Origin: Bacillota bacterium
GTDB lineage: Bacteria; Bacillota; Clostridia; Lachnospirales; Lachnospiraceae
Direction: 5' to 3'
NCBI GenBank assembly: GCA_023395555.1
Contig: JAEWYQ010000086.1
Location: forward strand, 1 to 64,000
Length of the DNA stretch: 64,000 nucleotides
The notes beneath the pieces were generated by a model. It ran no database searches. It saw nothing but the letters and a program-made list of their open reading frames with translations, and had not been told where the DNA came from. Made by a program: the position numbers and the translations under genes. Shown here one piece after another: positions 8,868-18,883 of the stretch (position 1 is the first letter of the stretch; each line of letters starts with the position of its first letter).

Positions 8868-9170
8868 TTATAAATTATATCCATGTCTTATTAGAAGCTG
8901 TCTTGCAATGCTGATTGAATCAACACCAATGGCATTTTTTACAGGAGCGAATTCATTTTCACGAATCACTTCAAAGGGAAGACAGTCATCAAAAAGGTAA
9001 ACCATGTCTAATACAAGTTCTTCAAATTTATAGCCATTGGGTTCATTCGGCTCTATATACATACCGTCAGCAGATAGATAAGGTATTTTCCTCTCAACTA
9101 CGTGAATGGGTAACTCATATTGCAATATCCTTCAGTCTGTCTAAGCGGAACAAATTTTATAAGAACCTCG
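8868..9170 (-). pseudogene. C-terminal remnant of UDP-sugar pyrophosphorylase
   Basis: Only the tail of a UDPGP-family enzyme (UDP-N-acetylglucosamine or UTP-glucose-1-phosphate uridylyltransferase) is left. The open piece of 85 codons, from a TTG at 9125, includes LPIHVVERKIPYL, PNGYKFEELVLDM, and the family's C-terminal signature VIRENEFAPVKN with DSISIARQLL. Just upstream a different frame reads NLFRLDRLKDI, which matches the segment expected immediately before it, so a frameshift separates the two. The roughly 300 residues of the nucleotidyltransferase core are absent. Non-functional by length. The family call rests on recognised motifs, not an alignment. Confidence 0.7.
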
Positions 9171-9377
9171 GCAGTTATTTCATAGCATTAGTTATTGATC
9201 TCTAAATTATATTTCTAAGCTAAATACCATTCAAATAGCGGATAATAAAATAAAACTTCATTGCCATAATTAATATACTATATATCGATACAGGTATCAA
9301 TTATAATTTTACTATTGCTTTCTGAGTGAGGTTCGCTTAAACTAGTGAACTATAACTTGTGACTAGGAGAGAGTATA

Positions 9378-10712
9378 TTGAAGACGATTGATATGACCAC
9401 CGGAAATGCGGCGAAGAAAATCCTGCTGTTTTCCCTTCCTATTTTTTTAGGCAATGTTTTTCAGCAGGTTTACAGTATGTCCGACACCATTGTAGTCGGA
9501 CGCTTTTTGGGAAAGGAAGCGTTGGCGGCAGTCGGCGCATCCTCCGCGCTGGTAGTTTTTATAAATGCGATACTGATTGGATTATGTATGGGAAGCGGTG
9601 TGCTGTTTGCAGAGCTATATGGTTCCAAACGCTACAAAGAGCTGTCGGCGGCCATATCAACCTCGGCGATTTTTATTTTCTCCGTAACGGTATTCATCGC
9701 GGCGCTTTCCCTGCTTTTCCTGGACCCTCTGGTCCGCCTGTTCCAGGTGCCGGAGGATGCTCTTATGCTTTCCAAAAACTATTTGAGAATTATATTATCC
9801 GGCCTTCCCTTCCTGTTCTTATACAATATGGCGGCCGCTGTTTTACGTGCCATGGGGAATTCCAAAACACCGCTGATTTTCCTCATTACAGCCTCTGTGA
9901 TCAATGTGGCCTTTGATTTTATACTGGTCATCTGCATTCCCATGGGGGTAAAAGGCCCTGCCTGGTCCACCTTTGCGGCACAGGTACTTTCCGGGATGCC
10001 CTTGTGCATTTATGCGGTGAAAAAGCTGGGATTTCTCAAGCTTCGACTGAGCTTTAAAAAGGAGATGTTCAATAAGGTTGCCAAGTACTCCATCCTCACC
10101 TCCCTGCAGCAATCCATCATGAACTTTGGAATCCTGCTGGTGCAAGGTCTGGTGAATTCCTTCGGTGTTATTGCAATGGCGGCTTTCACAGCGGGGGTGC
10201 GCATTGATACCTTTGCCTATATGCCTGCCCAGGATTTTGGAAACGCATTTGCAACGTATATCGCACAGAATAAGGGGGCAGGAGAGGAAGGGCGTATTAA
10301 AAGCGGCTTTCAATCGGCCATTCTCTGTGCCACCATATTCTGTGCCGTAATATCCGCAGGAGTGTGGCTGTTCGCCCCGCAGCTGATCAGCCTCTTTGTG
10401 CCTGGGGATGCGGCAGTGATAGCGGCAGGGGGACAATACCTGCGGATTGAAGGCACCTTCTATATACTGATCGGATATTTGTTTTTACATTATGCCTTTT
10501 ACCGTGGCCTTGGACATTTTAACACCTCGATAGTTCTGACGGTGGTTTCTCTCGGCATAAGGGTGGCTCTGTCCTACAGCCTGGTCTGGCTGGGCTTTGG
10601 GCTGCAAAGTATCTGGTGGAGTATTCCAATCGGCTGGGCACTGGCAGATATTGCAGGCTTTGCCCGGTATTGGGGGCTGAAAAAGCGTAACGGCCTGCTT
10701 CCCCCGGCATGA
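9378..10712 (+). CDS. MATE family efflux transporter
   Basis: A 444-residue polytopic membrane protein of the MATE exporter family, which drives drug or metabolite efflux with Na+ or H+. The twelve hydrophobic segments fall into two halves. The first helix carries the typical SLPIFLGNVFQQVYSMSDTIVVGRFLG run, repeated in looser form in the second half (SILTSLQQSIMNFGILLVQGLVNSFG). The start is taken at a TTG at 9378 after AGGAGAGAG; an ATG five codons later (9393) is the alternative. No regulator gene adjoins it. The downstream sensor kinase is convergent and overlaps nothing. The substrate cannot be told from sequence. Confidence 0.92.
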   Translation: MKTIDMTTGNAAKKILLFSLPIFLGNVFQQVYSMSDTIVVGRFLGKEALAAVGASSALVVFINAILIGLCMGSGVLFAELYGSKRYKELSAAISTSAIFIFSVTVFIAALSLLFLDPLVRLFQVPEDALMLSKNYLRIILSGLPFLFLYNMAAAVLRAMGNSKTPLIFLITASVINVAFDFILVICIPMGVKGPAWSTFAAQVLSGMPLCIYAVKKLGFLKLRLSFKKEMFNKVAKYSILTSLQQSIMNFGILLVQGLVNSFGVIAMAAFTAGVRIDTFAYMPAQDFGNAFATYIAQNKGAGEEGRIKSGFQSAILCATIFCAVISAGVWLFAPQLISLFVPGDAAVIAAGGQYLRIEGTFYILIGYLFLHYAFYRGLGHFNTSIVLTVVSLGIRVALSYSLVWLGFGLQSIWWSIPIGWALADIAGFARYWGLKKRNGLLPPA

Positions 10713-10735
10713 TAATGTCCAGGGGGAGGTGCAGG

Positions 10736-12526
10736 TCAGTGGTTCTCCACCGGAAGCTTCACCATGACCTTTGTGCCGGAGCTGGGCAGGCTCTGTATCT
10801 CCAGCCCGTATTCCTCGCCGTACTTGATCTTGATTCTCTTATTCACATTTCTAAGGCCGATGCTGCTAAACAGATTATTCCGGTCGTTAATGTAATCATT
10901 CAGATCCCGGGCTAATTCCTCCGTCATACCCTTGCCGTTATCCGTGATTTCAAAGACCAGGAGCTTCTTGTCCTGCTTGTATCCGCTGACGGTAATCAGG
11001 CCCCCGGAGCGGATATCCTTCATCCCGTGATAAATCGCATTCTCCACAATGGGCTGGAGGATCAGCTTGATAATATAAATAGAATACAGCTCGGGAGCGA
11101 CGTGAATCTCAATGCCGTATACAGATTCAAAACGAATCGCCTGAAGCTGGATGTACTTCTCCAGGTTGTCAAGCTCCTCCTTTACAGTGACCTCGGCTTT
11201 TGTCTTGTTCAGCCCGTATCGCAGGATGCTGCCCAATTTGTAGGCCATCTCCGAGGTGGTGTTGTCATCGTGGATGGTAGCCATCATGCTGATGGATTCC
11301 AGGGTATTATAGATGAAATGCGGATTAATCTGGGATTGCAGCATCTGGAGCTCCAGCTCGCTCTGACGGATTTGCTCGATGTAAACCTCCTGGATCAGGC
11401 TGTTGATCTTGCTCGTCATGGAGTTGAAGGATTTTGCCAGGGTGCCGATCTCGTCCTTGCTGTTAACATTGATCTTAATGTTAAAATCACCGTTTTCCGC
11501 CAGCTTCATTAAGGATACCAGCTTCTTTAAAGGGCGGGCGATCTGGGAGGATACGAGGAATACCAGCAGCAGGGAAATGAGGATCAGCAGGGTGATTGCC
11601 AGCACGGTGGTGATCTGCATCCGCTCCAGGTCGTGGAACATTTCCTCATAGGGGATGAGGCTCACGATTCTCCATCCGCTGTAATTCGAGATCAGGGATG
11701 AGGTCATGTATTTCTGGCCGTTAATATAAATGGTCTTCTCCTCTTCCGGCGAATCCCGGCTGACATCGAGGAGGTCGCCGGAGGCGGTGGCAGCAATATT
11801 CTCCTCCTGGGTATCATAAATCACATAATCATCATGAAGAATAACAATTCGGTGGTTCTGGGAGGCTTTCATATTATCGCAGACCTCCCGGAGATAGTCG
11901 GTTCGCGTATTGACCACAAGGATTCCGATGACCTTGCTGCTCTCAAAGCGGACAATTCCCCTGGAAATGCCGAAGACATAGACCGGATTCTTCTCAAGGG
12001 ACACGTAAGGAAGCTCATAGGTATCCAGAATAACCGGCTTTCCGAACAGCTCGATGCTTTTCTGGAACCAGGGCTCCTCCGCCGGGTTCATGATATTATA
12101 GACCGGTGTGCGAACCTTATAATCGCCGACGCCGGAGAGGTTATAGACATAGCAGGCTTCCACATTGCTCTTATATGCATGGATTTCTTCAAACATCTGT
12201 CCGTTCATCAGCTGGAAATCTCGGGATATGACACCGGTTTTATTGAAATCCTCCAGGCTTCGGAGATAGGATTTGTCATTCTGCTTATAGGTAAGGGGAA
12301 TCTTCGTTATATTGGCAATATCAATCAAATAGTCGTCTATTTTGCTGAGGGCCTGATGATTCGTCTGATTGACCGAGCTATAGATGGATTCGGTTTTCTC
12401 CTTGGAGAAGATCATGAAATTCATAATCGGTATGCTGAGCACGGCGATAAACAGGGAAATGATGATCAGGGACAGACGAAAGAAAATGGATTTATTATTA
12501 TAAATGGACAGTAATTTTCTAATCAT
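10736..12526 (-). CDS. YesM-like sensor histidine kinase
   Basis: A 596-residue membrane kinase of the LytS/YesM class. A first membrane span lies at about residues 17-40. It is followed by an extracytoplasmic region of about 260 residues of the Cache type, a second span at about 305-328, a HAMP linker, and the His_kinase domain whose motif QINPHFIYNTLE places the phospho-acceptor at H403. The C-terminal ATPase has VENAIYHGM and the glycine box SSIGLRNVNKR. Such kinases usually sense saccharides or a binding protein outside the cell. It is divergent from the AraC-type regulator at 12707, which is its likely partner. Together they should control the mannan genes to the right (inference from position). 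Confidence 0.92.
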   Translation of the reverse strand: MIRKLLSIYNNKSIFFRLSLIIISLFIAVLSIPIMNFMIFSKEKTESIYSSVNQTNHQALSKIDDYLIDIANITKIPLTYKQNDKSYLRSLEDFNKTGVISRDFQLMNGQMFEEIHAYKSNVEACYVYNLSGVGDYKVRTPVYNIMNPAEEPWFQKSIELFGKPVILDTYELPYVSLEKNPVYVFGISRGIVRFESSKVIGILVVNTRTDYLREVCDNMKASQNHRIVILHDDYVIYDTQEENIAATASGDLLDVSRDSPEEEKTIYINGQKYMTSSLISNYSGWRIVSLIPYEEMFHDLERMQITTVLAITLLILISLLLVFLVSSQIARPLKKLVSLMKLAENGDFNIKINVNSKDEIGTLAKSFNSMTSKINSLIQEVYIEQIRQSELELQMLQSQINPHFIYNTLESISMMATIHDDNTTSEMAYKLGSILRYGLNKTKAEVTVKEELDNLEKYIQLQAIRFESVYGIEIHVAPELYSIYIIKLILQPIVENAIYHGMKDIRSGGLITVSGYKQDKKLLVFEITDNGKGMTEELARDLNDYINDRNNLFSSIGLRNVNKRIKIKYGEEYGLEIQSLPSSGTKVMVKLPVENH

Positions 12527-12627
12527 GGGTAAGCTTCCTCTCCGGCGAAAAGATTCCTATTTTAAACAAATGACCAAGGTTGTTGCAAAATGGAAGAACT
12601 ATTTGTTACTATTGTACAAAAAAGAAG

Positions 12628-12656
12628 TTGTAAAGGCAAGAGGTATCCATTATAAT
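12628..12656 (+). promoter_or_regulatory. Sigma-A type promoter of the YesN-like gene
   Basis: TTGTAA at 12628-12633 and TATAAT at 12651-12656 are separated by 17 bases, a near-consensus vegetative promoter pointing into the regulator gene, whose start is about 50 bases downstream. The region also has to hold the divergent promoter of the kinase gene; no good match was seen for that one. Confidence 0.65.
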
Positions 12657-12706
12657 AAATAAATGAACCTTTAGGCTGGCTCAAGATGAAATGGATGGAG
12701 GAAGTC

Positions 12707-14272
12707 ATGAACATTTTTATTGCTGATGATGATCAGATAATCAGAAAGGGTCTGCGAAGCATTATTGAGAAAAGCGATCTGAATTGTACTGTAGTCGGTG
12801 AGGCATCCGATGGAGAATTGGCTCTCCAGGAGATGGCGGAATGCGGCAAGGTGGATTTGCTGATTACGGATATTCGGATGCCGATCATGGACGGCCTGGA
12901 GCTGATTAAGAAGATCAAGGAACAAAATCTGTTGATGAAAGTCATTGTGCTGAGCGGCTATGATGAATTCAAATATATCAGGAATGCCTTTGTTGACGGT
13001 GCGGTTGACTATCTGCTGAAGCCCATTAATAAGAAAGACCTAATTGAAGTGGTGCGCAAGACACAGGAGGCCATCGAGCAGGACGCCGCAAGGGAGCTTA
13101 ACCGGAAGGAAAGCCATCAGATTCTGGCTGCCAATACGCTGAAGCAGATTTTTCATATACCGGCCAGGGAGAAGGAGGAGGAAGAAAAGCTGCTGGGCAA
13201 AATTGGCTTGAATCTGGAGAACTCCTATTATTTCGTCATGGTTTGCAGGATCGATAATTATTATAAGCAGAATATGGAACGGATGATCTATGAGGGAGCA
13301 CTGGAGGTCATATATGACCGGATGGAGGAAGCCGTCCGGGAGATACAGGGTCCTCATGTGCTGCAATATATTAATAATACGGAGATTGTCTATCTGGTTT
13401 ATTCGGAAGAGGAGCTGGATGCCAATGCGGTCTCGGAACATATTTATGCCAAGGTATGCGAGGTTCATATGGAGGATACCACCTACACCCTTGGAGTGGG
13501 GAATGTCTATCACGGACTTTCCGGGATTCGCAGGGCTTATCAGGAGGCGCAGACGGCGGCTGATGCGCGCTTCTACCTGGGAAAGAATCACCGCATCGAA
13601 TACCATGAGATCGAGAGCAAGCTGATTGACATAAATTATAACCTGGAGCCCTTGGTGGAGAAGCTGACCCAGTACATCGAATTGTATGATTATATTAACT
13701 GCAAGAAGCTGCTGGAGCAGACCTTCATCGATTTATGCTACCTCACCCCCTTGAAGTTCAGGAAGTATATGAAGGATATGCTGGAGCTGCTGATTCTCCG
13801 GGTCAAGGATTTTCAGGAGGCGGTGCTGTGCTGCGCCTATGAGTATGGGTTCTTCCTGGAGAATATCAATACATACAATGAGCTGAGAACCTATATGAGC
13901 TATCTGATCAAGGATGTGATCGAATATATCAGGAGCGAGCGGGAGAAGAGAAGCAAGAACCGGATTGAGCTGGCGAAGAAATATATCTCGGAGCATTATA
14001 AAGACAACATCACGCTGAATGATCTGGCGGAATATGTGGAGCTGAACGCCTCCTATTTCAGCAATTTATTTAAGACGGAGGTGGGCACCAATTTCTCCGA
14101 TTACCTGCTGGAGGTCAGAATGCGGGCCGCCAGGACACTGCTGCGGGACCCCACCATCAAGGTATACGAGATCGGATGCATGGTAGGCTATGAGGACGCG
14201 GTTTCCTTCGGACGGGCCTTTAAGAAGAGCGTGGGGATTTCTCCGAAGGAATATCGCAACACGGTGTATTGA
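12707..14272 (+). CDS. YesN-like AraC-type response regulator
   Basis: A 521-residue two-component regulator with an N-terminal receiver (acidic pocket DDD at residues 7-9, phospho-acceptor D55, conserved Lys in YLLKPI), a long central linker of about 270 residues, and a C-terminal AraC/XylS double helix-turn-helix (AEYVELNASYFSNLFKTE and YEIGCMVGYEDAVSFGRAFKK). The start at 12707 is chosen because GGAGG lies six bases upstream; an earlier ATG would add seven residues. It is divergent from the YesM-like kinase, which should phosphorylate it. The genes immediately downstream encode mannan-degrading enzymes, so it is the probable activator of that locus, as in other YesMN-type carbohydrate systems. 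Confidence 0.93.
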   Translation: MNIFIADDDQIIRKGLRSIIEKSDLNCTVVGEASDGELALQEMAECGKVDLLITDIRMPIMDGLELIKKIKEQNLLMKVIVLSGYDEFKYIRNAFVDGAVDYLLKPINKKDLIEVVRKTQEAIEQDAARELNRKESHQILAANTLKQIFHIPAREKEEEEKLLGKIGLNLENSYYFVMVCRIDNYYKQNMERMIYEGALEVIYDRMEEAVREIQGPHVLQYINNTEIVYLVYSEEELDANAVSEHIYAKVCEVHMEDTTYTLGVGNVYHGLSGIRRAYQEAQTAADARFYLGKNHRIEYHEIESKLIDINYNLEPLVEKLTQYIELYDYINCKKLLEQTFIDLCYLTPLKFRKYMKDMLELLILRVKDFQEAVLCCAYEYGFFLENINTYNELRTYMSYLIKDVIEYIRSEREKRSKNRIELAKKYISEHYKDNITLNDLAEYVELNASYFSNLFKTEVGTNFSDYLLEVRMRAARTLLRDPTIKVYEIGCMVGYEDAVSFGRAFKKSVGISPKEYRNTVY

Positions 14273-14405
14273 TTTCGGCCCGGCAGCGTGCTTCCGGCCT
14301 GATTTAATGATATTGCGTAAGGAACGGCAGCAAGATAACTATAAAATGACAGCGGAGCGGAAATTTGCTCCGTGCTAATTCAAACAGCCTGGTTGATTTG
14401 AAGGT

Positions 14406-14449
14406 ACCGGCATGGAAGGGATGGGATCATTCATCGCTGCCATGCCGGT
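14406..14449 (+). terminator. Inverted repeat after the YesN-like gene
   Basis: A perfect 10-base inverted repeat, ACCGGCATGG at 14406-14415 and CCATGCCGGT at 14440-14449, encloses 24 bases that can form a further small stem (GATG/CATC). It is followed by TCTTGTTGTTT, a U-rich but imperfect tail, so a rho-independent terminator closing the regulator transcript is plausible. The rest of 14273-14579 shows no gene. A possible -10 (TATGAT, 14524-14529) lies before the GH130 gene without a good -35, which would fit an activated promoter. Confidence 0.55.
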
Positions 14450-14579
14450 TCTTGTTGTTTCAATAGCTAAAGATTTGCATATAAAAACAAAGGGGAGCAA
14501 TTAATTTACAGTTCAGAACATGCTATGATATTGGAGAGGTGAGTAAAAAAATATATTTGTTATCAGGAGGAGTATCAGA

Positions 14580-15785
14580 ATGAAGGAACCAAAGATTCGA
14601 TATTCAAGCAAGCCCGTGATCGTGCCCCGGGAAGGTTGTTCCTGGGCGGACACCATGGTGCTGAATCCGGCCATTGTCCGGGAGCAGGACAGCAATATCA
14701 TACATATGCTCTTTCGGGCAACCGGCCCCTGGCCCCGGAAGAATCTGAGAGGTCTGTCAGATCCATATCCCATCTTCCTGGGATATGCCGCCAGCGAGGA
14801 TAACGGGGAGACCTGGGAGGCTGATTTTAGCAGACCGGCCCTTGCCCCCGCACTGGAATATGATATGGACCGGATGTATATCAAGAATATCTATGGGAAT
14901 CAGGTGGTCAACTATGCCAACGGATGCATCGAGGACCCCAGAATCTTTTTGCTGGAGGGAGAGTATTATATGACGGCGGCCTGCCGGATGTTTCCGCCGG
15001 GCCCCTACTGGGAGGGAGACAGGAGAAGGGACAATCTTCCGGATTGGGCCATGAAGGAGGACAATCCCTACGGCTCCGCCGCATATAAGAATGACACAAC
15101 GACAGTATTGTTTAAATTGGATCTGGAGCAGCTGAAGAAGCGGAACTATGAACGGGCCTTCACCTATGTGTGCGTGCTGACGGACGGCAATGTGACGGAT
15201 AACCGGGATGTGTTCCTCTTCCCCAACAAAATGATGATTCGCGGAAAGCTGCAGTATGTCATGCTGCACAGGCCGGATCATCCCGATGCTTTTGAGGCGG
15301 GGAGGGGAATAAAAAAGCCCTCCATGTTTCTTGCGGCGGCCGGGGAGCTGGGGGATTTCACAAGCGATAAGGCGATTCATGAGCTGCTGGCCGTGGGCAT
15401 CTTTGACTGGGAGGAGGAGAGAATCGGAGCCAGCTTTCCGCCCATCCCCCTGGATAACGGGGAGTGGCTGGTATCCTATCATGGGAAAAGCCTGCCGGAC
15501 TATGGGTATACCCAGTCCTTCATGATATTGAAGAAGCAGGAGAATGACTTCCCTAAAATTATTCACAGGTGCTCCAGCCGTCTGATGTATGCCAAACAGG
15601 ACTGGGAGCTGCCGGATAAGTTTGCCTGTCCCTGCATCTTTACCACCGGCGGGATTGTAAAGGATGATGAATTGATTATGTCCTACGGGGCGGCGGATCA
15701 GAAGGTGGGGATTGCCTGGGCCTGCTTTGACGAAATTGTTGATTATGTACGTGCCTTTGATTCTCAGGGAAATCCCCTGGACTAA
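14580..15785 (+). CDS. GH130-like beta-mannoside phosphorylase
   Basis: A 401-residue cytosolic protein of the glycoside hydrolase family 130 type, enzymes that phosphorolyse beta-1,4-mannosyl linkages to alpha-mannose-1-phosphate. It shows five-bladed-propeller repeats with the expected motifs: a blade with IEDPRIFLLEGEYYMTAA, the YHG motif in WLVSYHGKSLP, and the closing blade SYGAADQKVGIAWA. No signal peptide is present, consistent with acting on imported oligosaccharides. The ATG follows CAGGAGGA. It is the first enzyme gene after the YesN-like regulator and is separated from the GH5 gene by a hairpin. It is more divergent than the second GH130 at 19214; its precise substrate is uncertain. 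Confidence 0.82.
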   Translation: MKEPKIRYSSKPVIVPREGCSWADTMVLNPAIVREQDSNIIHMLFRATGPWPRKNLRGLSDPYPIFLGYAASEDNGETWEADFSRPALAPALEYDMDRMYIKNIYGNQVVNYANGCIEDPRIFLLEGEYYMTAACRMFPPGPYWEGDRRRDNLPDWAMKEDNPYGSAAYKNDTTTVLFKLDLEQLKKRNYERAFTYVCVLTDGNVTDNRDVFLFPNKMMIRGKLQYVMLHRPDHPDAFEAGRGIKKPSMFLAAAGELGDFTSDKAIHELLAVGIFDWEEERIGASFPPIPLDNGEWLVSYHGKSLPDYGYTQSFMILKKQENDFPKIIHRCSSRLMYAKQDWELPDKFACPCIFTTGGIVKDDELIMSYGAADQKVGIAWACFDEIVDYVRAFDSQGNPLD

Positions 15786-15795
15786 AGGAGAGAGA

Positions 15796-15829
15796 AAGGA
15801 GAATGGGGGCCGGTGCTCCGGTTCTCCTT
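15796..15829 (+). other. Intergenic hairpin between GH130 and GH5
   Basis: AAGGAGAA (15796-15803) pairs with TTCTCCTT (15822-15829), and an inner CCGG-TGCT-CCGG stem fills the loop. There is no U-tract after it, so it may be an mRNA-stability or attenuating hairpin rather than a full terminator. The GH5 ribosome site follows at once. Confidence 0.5.
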
Positions 15830-15856
15830 GCTTTATAAAAGGAGAGGAGTATTGCA

Positions 15857-18800
15857 ATGAAGAGTAGGAAAGGGAGAATCACAGTTGTAATCCTGCTGCT
15901 TGCCGCGCTGCTGGGGATGCTCGGCTGCAACGCGGGAACAGGACGAACACCAGACAAGAAAGAGGCAAATACCAAAGATGCGAATACGGAAAATACAGAT
16001 ACGAAAGCTGAGAATGCGGAAGCCGCAGATACAGGAGCTGCAGATACAAAAGAGGATGGAGCAGCAGGATTTCTAAACAGGTATCCGGAGATTGAGCTGG
16101 ATACCTCAGAAGACAGGCGGTTTGAAACCGTATTCGAGGATTACATCAAGGCAGACGGCACGAAGCTGATGGATGGGGCAAAGGAGCTGAAATTCGTTTC
16201 TCTGAACTATCCCCAGGCCACCTCGGACACATCCTGGGAACAGGCCAATGCCTTAAAGACAATCCAGGCCATGGGCGGCAAGGTCACCAGAACCTATACG
16301 ATTCCCGTATATAACGGCAATAATAACGGAAGGGCTTATGTAACAGGCGTGGACGGGAGCGGCAGCCTCACCTTCAATGAGAGCGCCTTAAATCAGCTGG
16401 ACAGCCTTCTGGCTCTTGCCAATCAATACGGTGTCCGTGTTATCATCCCGCTGGTGGATCACTGGCACTGGGTCGGAGGCATGGACGGTTATCTCAGGCT
16501 GGCCGGGATAGGGATGGGGCATCCGTCCAGCTTTGACACGAAGGCATGGGAATTTTACACGAACCCAAAAGCAAGGGATTACTTTAAGCAGATGATAACC
16601 CATTTGATGGATCGGACGAACTCCGTATCCGGCATCAAGTATAAGGATGATCCTGGGGTCCTGTGCTGGGAGACCGGCAATGAGATCGCGGCCTATGATG
16701 AGACCGGCACGAAGTTCCCCCAGGAATGGACCACGGATATCGCGGCCCATCTGAAAAGCACGGGAATCCGCCAGCTGGTGCTGGACGGCAAGATGGATGC
16801 AACCGCAGAATCCTTAAAGGACCCCAATGTGGATATTCTGGGAAGTCATTATTATACCGGACATTTCCCTACCAAGACGAAGAATGACACCTGGCTGTCC
16901 TTCAATAACGGCCAGGACGGCGCAAAGCAGGTACTGGGCGGTGACGGCCAGCCTCTGCCGGGAAAGCCCTTCATCCTGGGAGAGTTCGGCGCCTACACAA
17001 GGGTGGAGCAGGTAAATGAGGTCTTTGATGCCGGGCTTGAGGCCGGCACCAACGGAATGATGATGTGGAGCCTGAGGGCACATAAGGACGGCTATGGGTA
17101 CTATTTCCACCCGGAAAATCCGGGGAACTGGGCCGCTTACCACTGGCCGGGCTTCCCGTCAGGGGATTATTATGATGAAACCAGAATTGTAAGAAGCATC
17201 TTTGCCTATGCCAGCCTGCTGAACGGGGCTGCGGATACGATAGAAGAGGCCAGGGCCCTTCCTATTCCTCCCCCGGAGACCGGGGAGGCACCGCTCCTAT
17301 ATGAGATCAAGACAGTCGGCGACATCCAGTGGAGGGGTGTGGTGGGCGGAGCCTGGTATGAGATACAGAGAGCCGAAGGACAGAACCCCGGGGAGGGTGA
17401 TTGGCAGACCATTGCCGATGAGGGGGATTATGTATACGATTCGGGACGAAATTGGGAGGATAAAGCAAAGCCCTGTATTGCCGGTTACCATGATGAGACG
17501 GCGGTCACAGGAAGCGCGTACTCCTATCGTCTGAGGGCCTGCAATGAATCCGGCGAGGGAGCCTGGTCCAATGTGGTTACAGCGGCTTCTGCGGAGCATA
17601 TTGTGACGGACCCCCTGGATATGATCGCGGTATCAGGCCAAGATCCGAATCCCACAGAAATCCGGAATGTCTACAGCTATGACCATTCTGAAAATGTAAC
17701 AACCTTTGACGGTGCGCTTTGGAATGCCTCCGGCATAGAGGGCTACATTGCCTATAATGCGAAGATTCCCATGACCTCCATTGAAATCAGGACAAAGAAC
17801 ACCCCGGATAAACAGCCAAGGGTCCTGGTGTCAAAGGATGATATAACCTATACCGAGGTCCGGGTGACCGGTTCTGCTTCCGTCTATGCAGCGGATGCGC
17901 TGCCCGCGGGCACCTATTTTGCAAGAGTATATATCGGGGGGAATAACGCCTGCGTCCTGGAAGAGGTCAAAACGGTATATACCTATACGGGAAATCAGGA
18001 GGAGGTCTATCTTCCCCAGGTAATAGACAAGAATATACTAATTCAGGATGAGGACTTCAATCCGTCAAAGCCGTTATATGCCTATAAGTCTCCGAATCTG
18101 GACAGGATCACCGACGGCGGTATTGAGGGTCTTGCGGCCGCTGACGGCGGGGAAGGCGTGCTGATCTATAAAACCGCAGCGGATATGACCTCCTACCGTG
18201 TAACAGCCTATATGAATAAGGGGGCAGAGCTTAAGGTGGAGGTATCAGCGGACGGCGTTATCTATGAGAAGGTCTCCGCATCCGGGGAAGGAAAAGCGGA
18301 GGGCGCATATTCGAAGTATATCTTTGCCGATACAGAGCCATCCTCATCCGCCCGCTATCTCAGAGTGACTTATTCCGCAGGCAAGGGCGGCGCCATCGTG
18401 AAATCGGTGGAGGTGGGCTCCGGCTCCAAGAGGCTTCCCATGCAGGATAAGGCTCCGGTGAATGTCCTGGAGGACGGCGAGTTCTACTTTGGCAGCGATG
18501 CAAGGCTGAATGCGGCATACACCGGGAAGGCGTCTGAGGCGGCGAAACCTCTGCCGGATCTGGATTTCACAGAATATGATGTGTTATTTGCCTGGGTGAA
18601 GGGGAATAAATCGGGCAATACCCTGACCCTTTCCCTGACGGACAAAAACAATGTGGTTTGGAGCGGAGAAAAGGAGCTGACAGAGGACACGGGCGAGATG
18701 GTGAAATTTGATTTCAAGGAGCTGACTGCCTCTGTGCCCGGCGCGGTGAAGGACTTCTCTGCGGTGAAGGGCTTCGGAATGGGAATTGGGGGGGCTTCCG

Positions 18801-18883
18801 GGGTTTCCCTGCATCATTCTGCCCCAGCTAAAGCCAGCCATCGCCACCACGGTTATACTGAAGCTGCTGGGCATTTACAATGA
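15857..18883 (+). CDS. GH5 beta-mannanase lipoprotein, 3' end deleted
   Basis: A very large lipoprotein (1008 codons). The lipobox LGMLGC near residue 24 anchors it outside the membrane, followed by a Thr/Glu/Ala-rich linker to about residue 70. The catalytic domain (about 75-470) has the GH5 acid/base E276 in WETGNEIA and the nucleophile E376 in ILGEFGAY. This pattern resembles GH5 subfamily 7 endo-beta-1,4-mannanases. Fibronectin- and discoidin-like beta domains and a C-terminal carbohydrate-binding-like domain follow. The frame is native until about residue 975 (GFGMGIGGASG) and then reads an alien permease sequence out of frame (HHSAPAKASHRHHG), so the last strand of the final domain is replaced. 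The enzyme core should still work. Confidence 0.85.
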   Translation: MKSRKGRITVVILLLAALLGMLGCNAGTGRTPDKKEANTKDANTENTDTKAENAEAADTGAADTKEDGAAGFLNRYPEIELDTSEDRRFETVFEDYIKADGTKLMDGAKELKFVSLNYPQATSDTSWEQANALKTIQAMGGKVTRTYTIPVYNGNNNGRAYVTGVDGSGSLTFNESALNQLDSLLALANQYGVRVIIPLVDHWHWVGGMDGYLRLAGIGMGHPSSFDTKAWEFYTNPKARDYFKQMITHLMDRTNSVSGIKYKDDPGVLCWETGNEIAAYDETGTKFPQEWTTDIAAHLKSTGIRQLVLDGKMDATAESLKDPNVDILGSHYYTGHFPTKTKNDTWLSFNNGQDGAKQVLGGDGQPLPGKPFILGEFGAYTRVEQVNEVFDAGLEAGTNGMMMWSLRAHKDGYGYYFHPENPGNWAAYHWPGFPSGDYYDETRIVRSIFAYASLLNGAADTIEEARALPIPPPETGEAPLLYEIKTVGDIQWRGVVGGAWYEIQRAEGQNPGEGDWQTIADEGDYVYDSGRNWEDKAKPCIAGYHDETAVTGSAYSYRLRACNESGEGAWSNVVTAASAEHIVTDPLDMIAVSGQDPNPTEIRNVYSYDHSENVTTFDGALWNASGIEGYIAYNAKIPMTSIEIRTKNTPDKQPRVLVSKDDITYTEVRVTGSASVYAADALPAGTYFARVYIGGNNACVLEEVKTVYTYTGNQEEVYLPQVIDKNILIQDEDFNPSKPLYAYKSPNLDRITDGGIEGLAAADGGEGVLIYKTAADMTSYRVTAYMNKGAELKVEVSADGVIYEKVSASGEGKAEGAYSKYIFADTEPSSSARYLRVTYSAGKGGAIVKSVEVGSGSKRLPMQDKAPVNVLEDGEFYFGSDARLNAAYTGKASEAAKPLPDLDFTEYDVLFAWVKGNKSGNTLTLSLTDKNNVVWSGEKELTEDTGEMVKFDFKELTASVPGAVKDFSAVKGFGMGIGGASGVSLHHSAPAKASHRHHGYTEAAGHLQ

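Noticed and set aside
14406..14449. Third copy of the dispersed repeat (both contain CATGCC and GGCATG)
   Set aside because: Outside the palindrome arms there is no alignable sequence with the copies at 22428 and 55844.
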